Of a stretch of DNA of 64,000 nucleotides, positions 26,094 to 35,671 are shown in pieces (the stretch's first letter is position 1; each line of letters opens with the position of its first letter). Both the position numbers and the translations under genes were made by a program. The notes beneath the pieces are model-generated. The model was not told the origin of the DNA. It saw only the letters and a list, made by a program, of their open reading frames with translations, and did not search any database. Location: the NCBI RefSeq assembly GCF_002243645.1, contig NZ_CP017704.1:4358001-4422000 (forward strand), written 5' to 3'. The DNA comes from Peribacillus simplex NBRC 15720 = DSM 1321. GTDB lineage: Bacteria > Bacillota > Bacilli > Bacillales > DSM-1321.

Positions 26094-27845
26094 ATGAAAA
26101 AGAAACGAATGAGGTTGCTGGCTCTTTTTTTGACCACTTTTATGCTGATGCTCATAGGCAGGCTTGCCTACATCCAACTTGTATCGACAGAATCTTTTTC
26201 AAAGCATGATGTGAACCTGTTAGAAGCAAGCGTGAATCAGCGTTCACAGATATTAAAGATTGATGATGGACGCGGAAAGTTTTATGACAGAAATGGGGAA
26301 CCGCTTGCACATGAAGAAATCCCAACGCTCGTCCTATTTCCATTTTTGAAAAAAATGACATGGCCTATAGATGAAGTGGCCTCGATTATAGACAAATCGG
26401 AAGCGGAGTTAAAACGGGCGATAGAACAAGCGGATGAACCATTCGTCTTTGGCGGGGATGATCCGATAGAGTTGACGTCCAGCCAATCGAAGGCAATCAA
26501 TGAATTGAAGATTCCGGGGGTCTTTGCCGTGAACGAGAAATTATATCATGATCAAACCCCTGCAGCGCAATTGATTGGAACGACGAATATATCTGATGCG
26601 GAAAAGAAAAAACGTTATCCGGACATGAATTTATCTCCTGAAACGAAAATAGGCAATACGGGGCTGCAAAGGACTTTCGATGAGTTCTTGCTTTCCGCAG
26701 GTGAATCAAAGCTCGTTTTTCATGTGGACGCCAGTGGAGGCCCAATGTTCGGTGTCGATGTTAAATATGTGGAACCTGCGAATCCGCTTTACCCGGTGAA
26801 GGTCGTGACGACGATCGATAAAGAAATTCAGGAGAAAGCGGAGAAACTCGTCGATGAACGCGGGATAAAAAAAGGCGGTCTCGTACTGATCGATATTGAA
26901 AAAAGTGAAATCGTCGCCATGGTATCACGTCCGGCGCTTAATATAAAAGATCCGAATGGCGAAGGGGCCGTCAATATGATGCTGACTCAAAAAACGCCGG
27001 GTTCCGTCTTTAAAACGGTCACGGCAGCAGCGGCCATCGATTATGAAGCGGCTAGTCCCACCCGGACATTTAATTGTAATTTGACGATAGACGGCAAAAC
27101 GGATAAACAGAGGGAACTGGGCATGCTTAATTTTGAAAATAGCTTTGCCCAAAGCTGCAACAGGACATTTGCCGAATTGTCACAGGAAATAGCTGAAAAG
27201 GATCCGGAGTTTTTGGATAAATATGCAAAAATGTTAGGGTTGGTTGGTGAAACGGGCTGGCAAGGGGACGTCTATCACACCGAAGTTACTCAATTGCATC
27301 ATGAACAAACCGGGAAGGTCTGGCATGATGACGATTTAAAAAAAGATCCCAAAATGATTGCCAAAACAGCAATTGGCCAGCAGGATGTCCAAACGACACC
27401 ATTAGCGATAGCGAATATGATGGCTACGATTGCCCGCGGCGGCAAGAAGGAACAGGTCAAAGCCGTTTCCAAGGTCGAATTTAACAATAGTACGACCGTA
27501 GTCGACTTTCCCAATCAAAGTATTGGCGGCGAAACACTGTCTCCATATACAACGATGAAGATGCAGCATCTTCTTAGGAAGGTCGTGACGGAAGAGAAAG
27601 GGACTGGCGCTTCCTTGAGAGATTTGCCTGTTGAAGTCGCTGGCAAGTCTGGAACAGCTCAGACCAATATCGAAAAAGGGGAGCTCAATAAATGGTTTGC
27701 GGGCTACTTTCCATATAAAAATCCCAAATATGCTCTTGTTACCGTAAGTTTTGAAACGAAGGAAAACAGTTCCAGCATGACGCCTCTTTTTTCAGATATT
27801 GTAAAAGTCCTGTACTCCAAGGACCAGGACAATAGCGAGAATTGA
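26094..27845 (+). CDS. pbpI: class B penicillin-binding protein PbpI (PBP4b)
   Basis: This is a monofunctional transpeptidase that crosslinks peptidoglycan; in B. subtilis pbpI (yrrR) is a SigF-dependent sporulation gene. The 583-residue product has an N-terminal membrane anchor (about 7-24), a dimerisation domain with DGRGKFYDRNGEPLA, and the penicillin-binding domain with the active-site SVFK near residue 304, SCN near 354 and KSGTAQ near 518. ATG 26094 follows GAGGTG; an in-frame ATG 16 codons earlier has no ribosome binding site. yrrS follows closely. Confidence 0.93.
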   Translation: MKKKRMRLLALFLTTFMLMLIGRLAYIQLVSTESFSKHDVNLLEASVNQRSQILKIDDGRGKFYDRNGEPLAHEEIPTLVLFPFLKKMTWPIDEVASIIDKSEAELKRAIEQADEPFVFGGDDPIELTSSQSKAINELKIPGVFAVNEKLYHDQTPAAQLIGTTNISDAEKKKRYPDMNLSPETKIGNTGLQRTFDEFLLSAGESKLVFHVDASGGPMFGVDVKYVEPANPLYPVKVVTTIDKEIQEKAEKLVDERGIKKGGLVLIDIEKSEIVAMVSRPALNIKDPNGEGAVNMMLTQKTPGSVFKTVTAAAAIDYEAASPTRTFNCNLTIDGKTDKQRELGMLNFENSFAQSCNRTFAELSQEIAEKDPEFLDKYAKMLGLVGETGWQGDVYHTEVTQLHHEQTGKVWHDDDLKKDPKMIAKTAIGQQDVQTTPLAIANMMATIARGGKKEQVKAVSKVEFNNSTTVVDFPNQSIGGETLSPYTTMKMQHLLRKVVTEEKGTGASLRDLPVEVAGKSGTAQTNIEKGELNKWFAGYFPYKNPKYALVTVSFETKENSSSMTPLFSDIVKVLYSKDQDNSEN

Positions 27846-27932
27846 CGAAAAGAGTAGGAAACCCTTCCCTTCTATATCTGGCTAAATCATGTTAAAATGA
27901 GGCAGTAAGAAATGGTAAGGGAGGAATGGACC

Positions 27933-28646
27933 TTGGGCTCACGTTTCAATCAGAGAGATCAAAAAAGAAAAGTAAATAAAATATATAATATTGCAATCAC
28001 CATCGTTTCCATTTTAATCGTCATTGTCGCAGTCACGATTTTCTTAAGTGATGATGGCACCGAATCAAAAAAAGCCACGACTGAACCAAAGCAAATCGCC
28101 GAGACAGATAAGGGGAAAGAAGTGGACAAACCTGCTGGCAAAGAGGAAGAAACGGATTCAGAGAAAGAAGACGCAGTAGGAGATAGTGAAGCAACAGAAG
28201 AAGATGCAGAAAAAGTAGAAGATGCAGAAAAAGAAGATAGTAAAGCAACAGAGGAAGATGCAGAAGATGATGCAGATTCAGAAAAAGCAGGAGATGCCGA
28301 ACTTGTGGAAGTGGAAGGCAGCGGCGATGGCAATGTTGCGTCTACATATACAAGTGAGGGCTGGAAACCAGTAGGAACTGAGCAATCCGGAGAGCACACT
28401 ACAAGCTTTGACAAGGACTCGGTCGATTGGAATGAAATGAGTAAAGCCATAGCAAGTGGAGCTGGAATCGATGAAGGCAGCATGAAGATATGGTGGCTGC
28501 AAAACGGTGGTTCGTCCACCACGGCAATCGGTACCGTTTCTGAAGGAGATAATCCTAAAACCTTCCGCGTTTATATTGAATGGGTGGACGGATCAGGTTG
28601 GAAACCTGTAAAAGTCGAAGAGCTGAAGACAAACGATAAAAGGTAA
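27933..28646 (+). CDS. yrrS: DUF1510 membrane protein YrrS
   Basis: The 237-residue product starts MGSRFNQRDQKRKVNKIYN, has one membrane helix (about 19-38), a long acidic linker of imperfect repeats rich in EEDAE and EDAEKED (about 50-125), and a conserved C-terminal domain with GWKPVGTEQSGEHT, MKIWWLQNGG and YIEWVDGSGWKPVKVEEL. The C-terminal domain would lie outside the cell. TTG 27933 is preferred for AAGGGAGG 8 bases upstream over ATG 27912. In B. subtilis it pairs with pbpI in sporulation; its function is unknown. Confidence 0.88.
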   Translation: MGSRFNQRDQKRKVNKIYNIAITIVSILIVIVAVTIFLSDDGTESKKATTEPKQIAETDKGKEVDKPAGKEEETDSEKEDAVGDSEATEEDAEKVEDAEKEDSKATEEDAEDDADSEKAGDAELVEVEGSGDGNVASTYTSEGWKPVGTEQSGEHTTSFDKDSVDWNEMSKAIASGAGIDEGSMKIWWLQNGGSSTTAIGTVSEGDNPKTFRVYIEWVDGSGWKPVKVEELKTNDKR

Positions 28647-28664
28647 TGGTCAAAAATTTATAAA

Positions 28665-28706
28665 CAAAAAACCCCCGAAAGGAATTCCACTTTTCGGGGG
28701 TTTTTC
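28665..28706. terminator. bidirectional terminator between yrrS and yrzA
   Basis: AAAACCCCCGAAA and TTTTCGGGGGTTTTT pair around a short loop; the A-run and T-run on the two sides allow it to end both yrrS and the converging yrzA. Confidence 0.88.
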
Positions 28707-28713
28707 ATGGTGA

Positions 28714-28926
28714 TCATTTTTTTGCTTTAAAGTGGACGACTGCACTATAAAAACGTCTGCCTTCTTCACTTACATACATTTGGTGTGATACGGATTCCAC
28801 CTGAAGCATTATCGCTTTATTGATTTCAATTTGTGATTGAATTTTTTCTTCAAGATTCTTAATGCTTTCTGCCTCGAAAAATTCTATTTTATCTTCGAAT
28901 AAGTTTAAGTCGAGTTGAAAACTCAT
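28714..28926 (-). CDS. yrzA: DUF2536 family protein YrzA
   Basis: The 70-residue product MSFQLDLNLFEDKIEFFEAE ... NKAIMLQVESVSHQMYV matches B. subtilis YrzA, a small cytosolic protein of unknown role. The ATG at 28926 has GGAGGGG about 7 bases upstream; a longer in-frame start at 29010 lacks one. It is divergent from the yrrT operon. Confidence 0.85.
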   Translation of the reverse strand: MSFQLDLNLFEDKIEFFEAESIKNLEEKIQSQIEINKAIMLQVESVSHQMYVSEEGRRFYSAVVHFKAKK

Positions 28927-29080
28927 GACTGTTCCCCTCCAACATTCAGATACTGTTAGTTTAACACCATTTTGGCCGAATCTGAACCTAATGAATTTGC
29001 CTAAAAACAAGAACTGTTTCTGTGTTTATTTCATATTATGCTTATAGGTTTTATTATCTTATCATAAAAGGTGATTAAAA

Positions 29081-29719
29081 ATGGGCAGAGAATTTATAGA
29101 TTTATTTGAAGAATGGTCGAAATCGTATGATGATACTGTTGGTGGACACGATATTGAGTATCAAGAGGTTTTTAAACATTATGATAGCATATTGGACAGC
29201 GTCACGGATCGGGCTCATGGTCATGTGCTGGAGTTTGGAGTAGGTACCGGGAATTTGACGGAAAGGCTCTTGAATAAAGGTCTAAAAGTATCGGGAATAG
29301 AACCTTCACCCGCGATGAGGGAAATAGCGGTAAGCAAGCTGCGCGGAAAAACAGAAATTGTAGATGGCGATTTTATCGATTTTCCGAAGCCGGAACAGGT
29401 TGATTCGATCGTAAGTACGTACGCGTTTCATCATTTAACCGATGAAGAAAAAGAAAAAGCGATAGTCAACTATGGAAAGTTACTGAATACTGGTGGTAAA
29501 ATAGTGTTTGCGGATACGATGTATCAATCAAGGGAAGCGCATGAACGAGCGATTCAAGATGCAAGGCAGGCAGGCTTTCATAATTTGGCGAACGATTTGC
29601 AAACGGAATATTATACTACGATTCCTTTTTTGGGAAAAGTGCTTGAAGAAAATGGATATAAAGTGAACTTCGAGCGCTGCAATCAATTTGTCTGGATTAT
29701 GGAGGCGGAAAAATTATAG
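29081..29719 (+). CDS. yrrT: SAM-dependent methyltransferase YrrT
   Basis: The 212-residue class I methyltransferase has motif [17 protein letters not shown], the ribose contact SGIEPSPAM and [14 protein letters not shown]. In B. subtilis yrrT heads the yrrT-mtnN-mccA-mccB-yrhC operon, which converts methionine-derived S-adenosylhomocysteine to cysteine and is repressed by CymR. Its methyl acceptor is not established. It is followed 16 bases later by mtnN. Confidence 0.92.
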   Translation: MGREFIDLFEEWSKSYDDTVGGHDIEYQEVFKHYDSILDSVTDRAHGHVLEFGVGTGNLTERLLNKGLKVSGIEPSPAMREIAVSKLRGKTEIVDGDFIDFPKPEQVDSIVSTYAFHHLTDEEKEKAIVNYGKLLNTGGKIVFADTMYQSREAHERAIQDARQAGFHNLANDLQTEYYTTIPFLGKVLEENGYKVNFERCNQFVWIMEAEKL

Positions 29720-29735
29720 GAAGAGGTTTTTACTA

Positions 29736-30431
29736 ATGAAAGTAGCCATAATCGGAGCAATGGAAGAAGAAGTTACGATTTTACGTGATAAATTGGAAGG
29801 TTTGGAGCAGGTGAACATTGCCGGTTCCGAGTTCAATACAGGCACACTGAATGGTGTCGAGGTCATTTTGCTTAAATCGGGAATCGGTAAAGTGAATGCA
29901 GCAATGTCCACTGCGATCCTGTTAGAAAAATTCAAACCGGATGCTGTCATCAATACTGGCTCAGCCGGCGGTTATCATCCAGCACTTAATGTAGGGGATG
30001 TGGTCATATCGACGGAAGTACGGCACCATGATGTCGATGTGACGATTTTTGGATATGAGTACGGTCAAGTCCCTCAGCTGCCTGCAGCTTTCATCCCGGA
30101 TGAAAAGCTTTTCGCAATCGCAGAAGAAGCAGCAAAAGAAATCGAGGATATACAAGTGGCGAAAGGGTTGATCGTGACGGGGGATTCTTTCATGAATGAT
30201 CCTGTCAGGGTTGAATTCGTCAGAGGGAAATTCTCTGATTTATACGCGGTGGAAATGGAAGCGGCAGCCATTGCACAGGTAGCCTTCCAATTCAAAACAC
30301 CGTTTGTCATCATTCGTTCCCTTTCGGATATTGCAGGTAAGGAGTCGAATATTTCCTTTGATAAATTCCTGGAAACAGCGGCTCTTCATTCAGCGGCACT
30401 GATTTTGAAAATGGTTGAAAAAATGAAATGA
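29736..30431 (+). CDS. mtnN: 5'-methylthioadenosine/S-adenosylhomocysteine nucleosidase
   Basis: MtnN removes adenine from methylthioadenosine and S-adenosylhomocysteine, giving S-ribosylhomocysteine for LuxS. The 231-residue product starts [16 protein letters not shown] and has [19 protein letters not shown], the phosphorylase-fold NTGSAGG, catalytic Glu in [13 protein letters not shown] and Asp in [11 protein letters not shown] 29736 stands behind AGGAAGAGG; the reading frame extends upstream into yrrT without a ribosome binding site. Confidence 0.95.
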   Translation: MKVAIIGAMEEEVTILRDKLEGLEQVNIAGSEFNTGTLNGVEVILLKSGIGKVNAAMSTAILLEKFKPDAVINTGSAGGYHPALNVGDVVISTEVRHHDVDVTIFGYEYGQVPQLPAAFIPDEKLFAIAEEAAKEIEDIQVAKGLIVTGDSFMNDPVRVEFVRGKFSDLYAVEMEAAAIAQVAFQFKTPFVIIRSLSDIAGKESNISFDKFLETAALHSAALILKMVEKMK

Positions 30432-30524
30432 ATGGTAAGTGATCAGCGGAAGCCTTTCTGCTGATCATTCTTTATTGCATAATCCTTATTAAATTGGTAG
30501 GATAACTATGAAAGGATGTCGAAT

Positions 30525-32586
<2,062 letters not shown>

Positions 32587-32699
32587 TCGGGGAGGGATCG
32601 CTTCAAAGCTGACTGCCATTATTTACACCCTGTCATTTGGAATAAATATGGTAGAATGAGATATCGATATCTTATTAGCTTGAAAGAAGGTGGAATGGC

Positions 32700-32966
32700 A
32701 TGAAAAACCGCAAAAAACAAACGGCGGCAATGCTGCGTTCGAAAATGGTCGATTTCAAACAATTTGCGATCACTTTGTTATGCGTGGGTTCGTTCTTCTA
32801 TTTAGGAACCATCCTTCCCTCTGGCGACAAAGCGATGATTGACACATATGTCTATATGGGAGCGACAATAATGTTCCTGGGCATATCCATAGTATTTTTC
32901 CGATTATCCAAAAAATATAAAAAGATCTTGGCCGAAATGGATGACCAGGACTCTTTACAACAATAG
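32700..32966 (+). CDS. yrhC: YrhC-like small membrane protein
   Basis: The 88-residue product has two membrane helices (about 20-38 and 50-68: FAITLLCVGSFFYLGTI and VYMGATIMFLGISIVFF) flanked by basic N- and C-termini. It matches YrhC in its place after mccB. Function unknown. The start ATG 32700 follows GAAGGTGG. The 113-base gap from mccB may hold its own promoter. Confidence 0.85.
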   Translation: MKNRKKQTAAMLRSKMVDFKQFAITLLCVGSFFYLGTILPSGDKAMIDTYVYMGATIMFLGISIVFFRLSKKYKKILAEMDDQDSLQQ

Positions 32967-32970
32967 AAGC

Positions 32971-33005
32971 AAACCTGATTCTTTAAAAGAATCAGGTTTT
33001 TTTGT
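32971..33005 (+). terminator. terminator after yrhC
   Basis: AAACCTGATTCTTT and AAAGAATCAGGTTT form a long stem followed by seven T. Confidence 0.88.
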
Positions 33006-33126
33006 TTTTCAGACGTTGTTGCCCTTACAGGGGAAGATTTATCATACTACTTGCCTCCTTTAAGGTAATAATCGCTCTTGAAAATGGGTAAAAAGATAGA
33101 AATTTCAAAAAAATGGGCAAAAGCCG

Positions 33127-33155
33127 TTTACAAATATTGAATTTATGGATATACT
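33127..33155 (+). promoter_or_regulatory. SigA-type promoter of the yrzI small-ORF cluster
   Basis: TTTACA (33127-33132), a 17-base spacer and TATACT (33150-33155) lie 41 bases before the first small ORF. Confidence 0.6.
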
Positions 33156-33195
33156 TACCAAGTAATAAAAAATATTCCAAAGGAGGTCGAAGAAA

Positions 33196-33291
33196 ATGAC
33201 ATTGTATCTATATGGAGTCGCCACTATTAGCCGGTCCGTTTCAAATGACAATCACATACCATTCGACCTGTGCCAAGCGGAATATTTCTAA
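33196..33291 (+). CDS. 31-aa peptide upstream of yrzI (possible leader peptide)
   Basis: ATG 33196 follows AAAGGAGGTCG, a near-perfect Shine-Dalgarno. The peptide begins MTLYLYGVATISRS, resembling the MTLN-type start of YrzI, and ends DLCQAEYF. Its stop lies 35 bases before the first arm of a two-terminator structure. It could be a small protein in its own right, a decayed YrzI paralogue, or a leader peptide whose translation affects the downstream hairpins. Confidence 0.6.
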   Translation: MTLYLYGVATISRSVSNDNHIPFDLCQAEYF

Positions 33292-33325
33292 AGCAATTTG
33301 GCTTTATTAATCATTCAGACATAGC

Positions 33326-33362
33326 GGCCGCAGGGAGAAGTGTTTTATCCTGCGGCCTTTTT
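33326..33362 (+). terminator. first terminator between the 31-aa ORF and yrzI
   Basis: GGCCGCAGG (33326-33334) pairs with CCTGCGGCC (33349-33357), followed by five T. The second arm can alternatively pair with CCCGCAGGA at 33379-33387. Confidence 0.75.
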
Positions 33363-33378
33363 ATATTTTCTAAAAAAT

Positions 33379-33412
33379 CCCGCAGGAGGACGTAACTTTC
33401 TGCGGCCTTTTT
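33379..33412 (+). terminator. second, related terminator upstream of yrzI
   Basis: CCGCAG (33380-33385) pairs with CTGCGG (33400-33405), followed by CC and five T. The 3' arm and T-run repeat the first terminator almost exactly (CTGCGGCCTTTTTAT). Confidence 0.6.
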
Positions 33413-33453
33413 ATGCCTTTTTGTTGGGCCGCTCCCTTAAAGGAGGTGATATT

Positions 33454-33594
33454 ATGACACTGAATATGCTTTTTTTCACAATCACGATTAAAATGAAAAA
33501 AATGACTGCCGAGGAATGTTTGCAACAGGAGAGAATCCACAAGATTCGAGAAGAACATCTAGATAAAGCGATGAAGCATCGTCCTTTTTTCTAA
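33454..33594 (+). CDS. yrzI: YrzI family small protein (46 aa)
   Basis: The product MTLNMLFFTITIKMKKMTAE ... RIHKIREEHLDKAM matches the YrzI family of small Bacillus proteins: a short hydrophobic N-terminal segment followed by a charged helix. The ATG at 33454 follows AAAGGAGGTGAT, a consensus Shine-Dalgarno. In B. subtilis the yrzI transcript carries several tiny ORFs and is cut by the ribosome-associated endonuclease Rae1. The role of the protein itself is unsettled. Confidence 0.85.
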   Translation: MTLNMLFFTITIKMKKMTAEECLQQERIHKIREEHLDKAMKHRPFF

Positions 33595-33654
33595 AAATAT
33601 ACGAGGTTGGTATCCCGTTTCATAAAAATAAATTCAAGAAAGGTGGAGGTTAAA

Positions 33655-33720
33655 ATGATGAACTTGTTATACGTAAAAGGAGAGAAGCGTTGCTATTGGC
33701 AGGAGAAGGATACCGGCTAA
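33655..33720 (+). CDS. 21-aa peptide downstream of yrzI
   Basis: ATG 33655 follows AAAGGTGGAGG by 6 bases. The peptide is MMNLLYVKGEKRCYWQEKDTG. It is tiny, but the Shine-Dalgarno is very strong and the next ORF begins inside it. B. subtilis has similarly short translated ORFs in the yrzI mRNA, one of which holds the Rae1 cleavage site. The in-frame GAG-AAG (Glu-Lys) pair here is where I would look for it; this is inference. Confidence 0.6.
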   Translation: MMNLLYVKGEKRCYWQEKDTG

Positions 33721-33815
33721 CGGATTTGCCGGTGCATTGCCAGCATTGTCATGGTTGTATGTTTATATATAGTGGAAAAGGCCATTGGAAACATGAAAAA
33801 TTGAAGGGATGTTGA
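33690..33815 (+). CDS. Cys/His-rich 41-aa peptide overlapping the previous ORF
   Basis: TTG 33690, 5 bases after AAAGGAGAG, opens a frame that overlaps the 21-aa ORF by 31 bases in another frame and continues to TGA 33815. The C-terminal half reads LPVHCQHCHGCMFIYSGKGH, with CxxCxxC plus several His and a final Cys, a likely metal-binding knuckle. Start signals nested in the upstream ORF suggest coupled translation. No family is recognised. Confidence 0.55.
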   Translation: MLLAGEGYRLTDLPVHCQHCHGCMFIYSGKGHWKHEKLKGC

Positions 33816-33875
33816 TTAATGGTCATGACGTAGATTAACTCGGAACTGCAACATTAGAAATGAATATGTAAAATG

Positions 33876-33907
33876 GAAAACTCGGCACTCGGGCCGAGTT
33901 TTTTCTT
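33876..33907. terminator. bidirectional terminator between the yrzI cluster and the YjcZ-like gene
   Basis: AAACTCGGC and GCCGAGTTT pair around a 6-base loop with A-run and T-run on either side. Confidence 0.85.
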
Positions 33908-33915
33908 TGCCTGAA

Positions 33916-34098
33916 TCAGCAGCACGGACCTGATCCTCCATAACCAAATCCACATCCCGGCAACCACCAAAACCCGAAAATGAGCAATAAAATCAAGAGG
34001 ACAATAAACAGGCCATAACCAAAGCCGTAACCGGACCCTGCATAACAAGGAGCCGGATAACCATAGCTGCATCCGTATGGTCCATAGTTATATCCCAT
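33916..34098 (-). CDS. YjcZ/SscA-like Gly/Tyr-rich small spore protein
   Basis: The 60-residue product has a Tyr/Gly-rich start (MGYNYGPYGCSYGYPAP), a central hydrophobic helix of about 18 residues (LFIVLLILLLIFGFWW) and a Gly/Cys-rich end finishing PCC. This layout fits the YjcZ-type sporulation proteins, though the helix is usually at the very end and the four extra cysteines are unusual. AAAGGGGG lies 8 bases before the ATG, and a SigE/SigK-like -10 is upstream. Proximity to sigK fits a mother-cell spore-assembly role. Confidence 0.7.
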   Translation of the reverse strand: MGYNYGPYGCSYGYPAPCYAGSGYGFGYGLFIVLLILLLIFGFWWLPGCGFGYGGSGPCC

Positions 34099-34133
34099 TG
34101 TAAAAACCCCCTTTCCCTAAAAATTCCCCTATC

Positions 34134-34141
34134 AATATATG
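34134..34141 (-). promoter_or_regulatory. possible SigE/SigK -10 box of the YjcZ-like gene
   Basis: On the minus strand CATATATT fits the mother-cell sigma -10 pattern CATAnnnT, 36 bases before the gene start; AC-containing sequence lies about 16 bases further upstream. Confidence 0.4.
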
Positions 34142-34244
34142 AACATTTGCCTTCGTTCGTTTGGGAATTCATCCAAGCTGGTTTGAACATTTTACACTTT
34201 CATGATTTCTTTTAGTGGGACAGACACGAACAAGCCCAATGTTG

Positions 34245-34259
34245 CATAGGTATGAATAG
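34245..34259 (+). promoter_or_regulatory. possible mother-cell sigma -10 region of sigK
   Basis: CATAGGTATGAATAG lies 44 bases before the sigK start. CATA fits the SigE/SigK -10 beginning, and ACAC stands 17 bases upstream. A 14/15 match (CATAGGTATTAATAG) lies before spoIIP, another SigE-type gene. Confidence 0.4.
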
Positions 34260-34288
34260 GGAAGCCAAAGAAACGGGGGATGAAACCA

Positions 34289-35011
34289 ATGCCCGGAATA
34301 CTTACAGTTGTCGGTTATATTATCAAAGAATTTTACTTATTCGTTTCCTATGTGAAAAACAACGCTTTTCCCCAGCCCTTGTCATCTCAGGATGAAAAGA
34401 AATATCTGAAGCTTATGAGTGAGGGAGACGGTGATGCCCGTAACATCCTGATCGAGCATAATCTCAGGCTTGTTGCCCATATCGTCAAGAAATTCGAGAA
34501 TACGGGCGAAGATACAGAGGATTTGATTTCGATTGGGACAATTGGTTTGATAAAGGCCATTGAGAGTTATTCGGATGGGAAGGGTACGAAGCTGGCCACA
34601 TATGCGGCGCGATGCATTGAGAATGAAATCTTGATGCATTTACGAGCGACAAAGAAAACGAAGAAAGATATTTCCCTGCATGATCCGATCGGTCAAGATA
34701 AAGAAGGAAATGAAATCAGTTTAATCGATGTACTGAAATCGGAATCGGAAGATGTCATCGATACGATTCAGCTCAATATGGAAATTGAAAAAGTGAAAAA
34801 GTATATTGATATTTTGGATGAACGCGAAAAGGAAGTCATTGTAGGCAGGTTCGGACTGGATTTGAAAAAGGAAAAAACCCAGAGGGAAATCGCTAAAGAG
34901 CTTGGCATTTCCCGCAGTTATGTATCAAGGATCGAAAAACGTGCCTTGATGAAGATGTTCCACGAATTTTACAGAGCAGAAAAAGAGAAGGAAAAGAAAG
35001 CTAAAGGATAG
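34289..35011 (+). CDS. sigK: RNA polymerase sigma-K factor precursor (uninterrupted)
   Basis: SigK directs late mother-cell transcription during sporulation. The 240-residue product has a hydrophobic pro-sequence ([20 protein letters not shown]) ending exactly 20 residues before [12 protein letters not shown], the point where SpoIVFB cuts pro-SigK in B. subtilis. Region 2 ([33 protein letters not shown]) and region 4 ([33 protein letters not shown]) are intact and contiguous: no skin element splits the gene as in B. subtilis. ATG 34289 stands 9 bases after GGGGG; the ATG at 34280 overlaps that site. Confidence 0.97.
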   Translation: MPGILTVVGYIIKEFYLFVSYVKNNAFPQPLSSQDEKKYLKLMSEGDGDARNILIEHNLRLVAHIVKKFENTGEDTEDLISIGTIGLIKAIESYSDGKGTKLATYAARCIENEILMHLRATKKTKKDISLHDPIGQDKEGNEISLIDVLKSESEDVIDTIQLNMEIEKVKKYIDILDEREKEVIVGRFGLDLKKEKTQREIAKELGISRSYVSRIEKRALMKMFHEFYRAEKEKEKKAKG

Positions 35012-35027
35012 GAATGGTAAAAGTCAA

Positions 35028-35064
35028 AGAGAGTGCGGGGAAATTTCCCCGCACTCTTTATTTT
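35028..35064. terminator. terminator after sigK, shared with the small minus-strand gene
   Basis: AGAGTGCGGGG and CCCCGCACTCT form an 11-bp stem followed by TTATTTT; the converging 38-aa ORF ends at its right edge. Confidence 0.85.
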
Positions 35065-35179
35065 AAGATTTATTTCTGATCAAATCTGCAAATGCATGAT
35101 AAATCTCGATCCCCTGAAAAAGGAACAGACGTGAAGCGGTTAAAGAAAAGACCCCTACCATAATTAATCGGAACCACAT
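35063..35179 (-). CDS. small membrane-associated peptide (38 aa)
   Basis: ATG 35179 (minus) follows GGAGGAGTG by about 7 bases, an excellent Shine-Dalgarno. The peptide starts MWFRLIMVGVFSLTASRLFL, a hydrophobic helix, then continues QGIEIYHAFADLIRNKS. It ends at the sigK terminator. No family is recognised. The strong ribosome binding site and clean terminator support a real gene, probably the second of a two-gene unit with the ORF at 35206. Confidence 0.55.
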   Translation of the reverse strand: MWFRLIMVGVFSLTASRLFLFQGIEIYHAFADLIRNKS

Positions 35180-35205
35180 ATGAATCACTCCTCCATTTTA
35201 TTTAT

Positions 35206-35508
35206 TTATAAAATGTCAGAGCGTAAGGCTACGTAATTCGCCTGAAAAAAAACCGGGCTGAGATATCGTTGGCGAAGATTTGAGTGAAAATATAGAAAAC
35301 TTAAAATGGAAAATTCGAAAATGAGAATAATGATAAGTGACTGCCAGGAACTAAAGGAAGGCACGAAAGGCTGTTTCTTGTCTGCCTTATCCCAATGATG
35401 AACATCGGTATGTTCTTCAAGGGTTAGCTGCTGTGCATGATTATGGAACTGTATGGGAAGTGTCCAAAGGAGCAGGATGATGGCAGACATGTGAATAAAG
35501 AATTTCAT
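35206..35508 (-). CDS. His-rich two-helix membrane protein (100 aa), unknown
   Basis: ATG 35508 follows GGGGTGG by 9 bases; a longer in-frame start at 35547 lacks a ribosome binding site. The product has a signal-like helix at about 3-19 (FIHMSAIILLLWTLPI), an exposed stretch with six His (FHNHAQQLTLEEHTDVHHWD), a second helix at about 53-73 and a basic C-terminus. The His-rich loop would face outward and could bind a metal such as copper or zinc; this is inference. No family is recognised. Confidence 0.6.
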   Translation of the reverse strand: MKFFIHMSAIILLLWTLPIQFHNHAQQLTLEEHTDVHHWDKADKKQPFVPSFSSWQSLIIILIFEFSILSFLYFHSNLRQRYLSPVFFQANYVALRSDIL

Positions 35509-35671
35509 ATGAATCAACCACCCCTTTCCCAAGAATATATTCATCATAACATGCTTTTAATCCGGGATATAGAAAAATGTTCTGATAAAAATACTGAAAA
35601 TTCCTTTTAATTAGAAAAATATTGAATTAACCTCTATAATGGGATTAGTGATAAAAAGGGGGCAATGCAGG

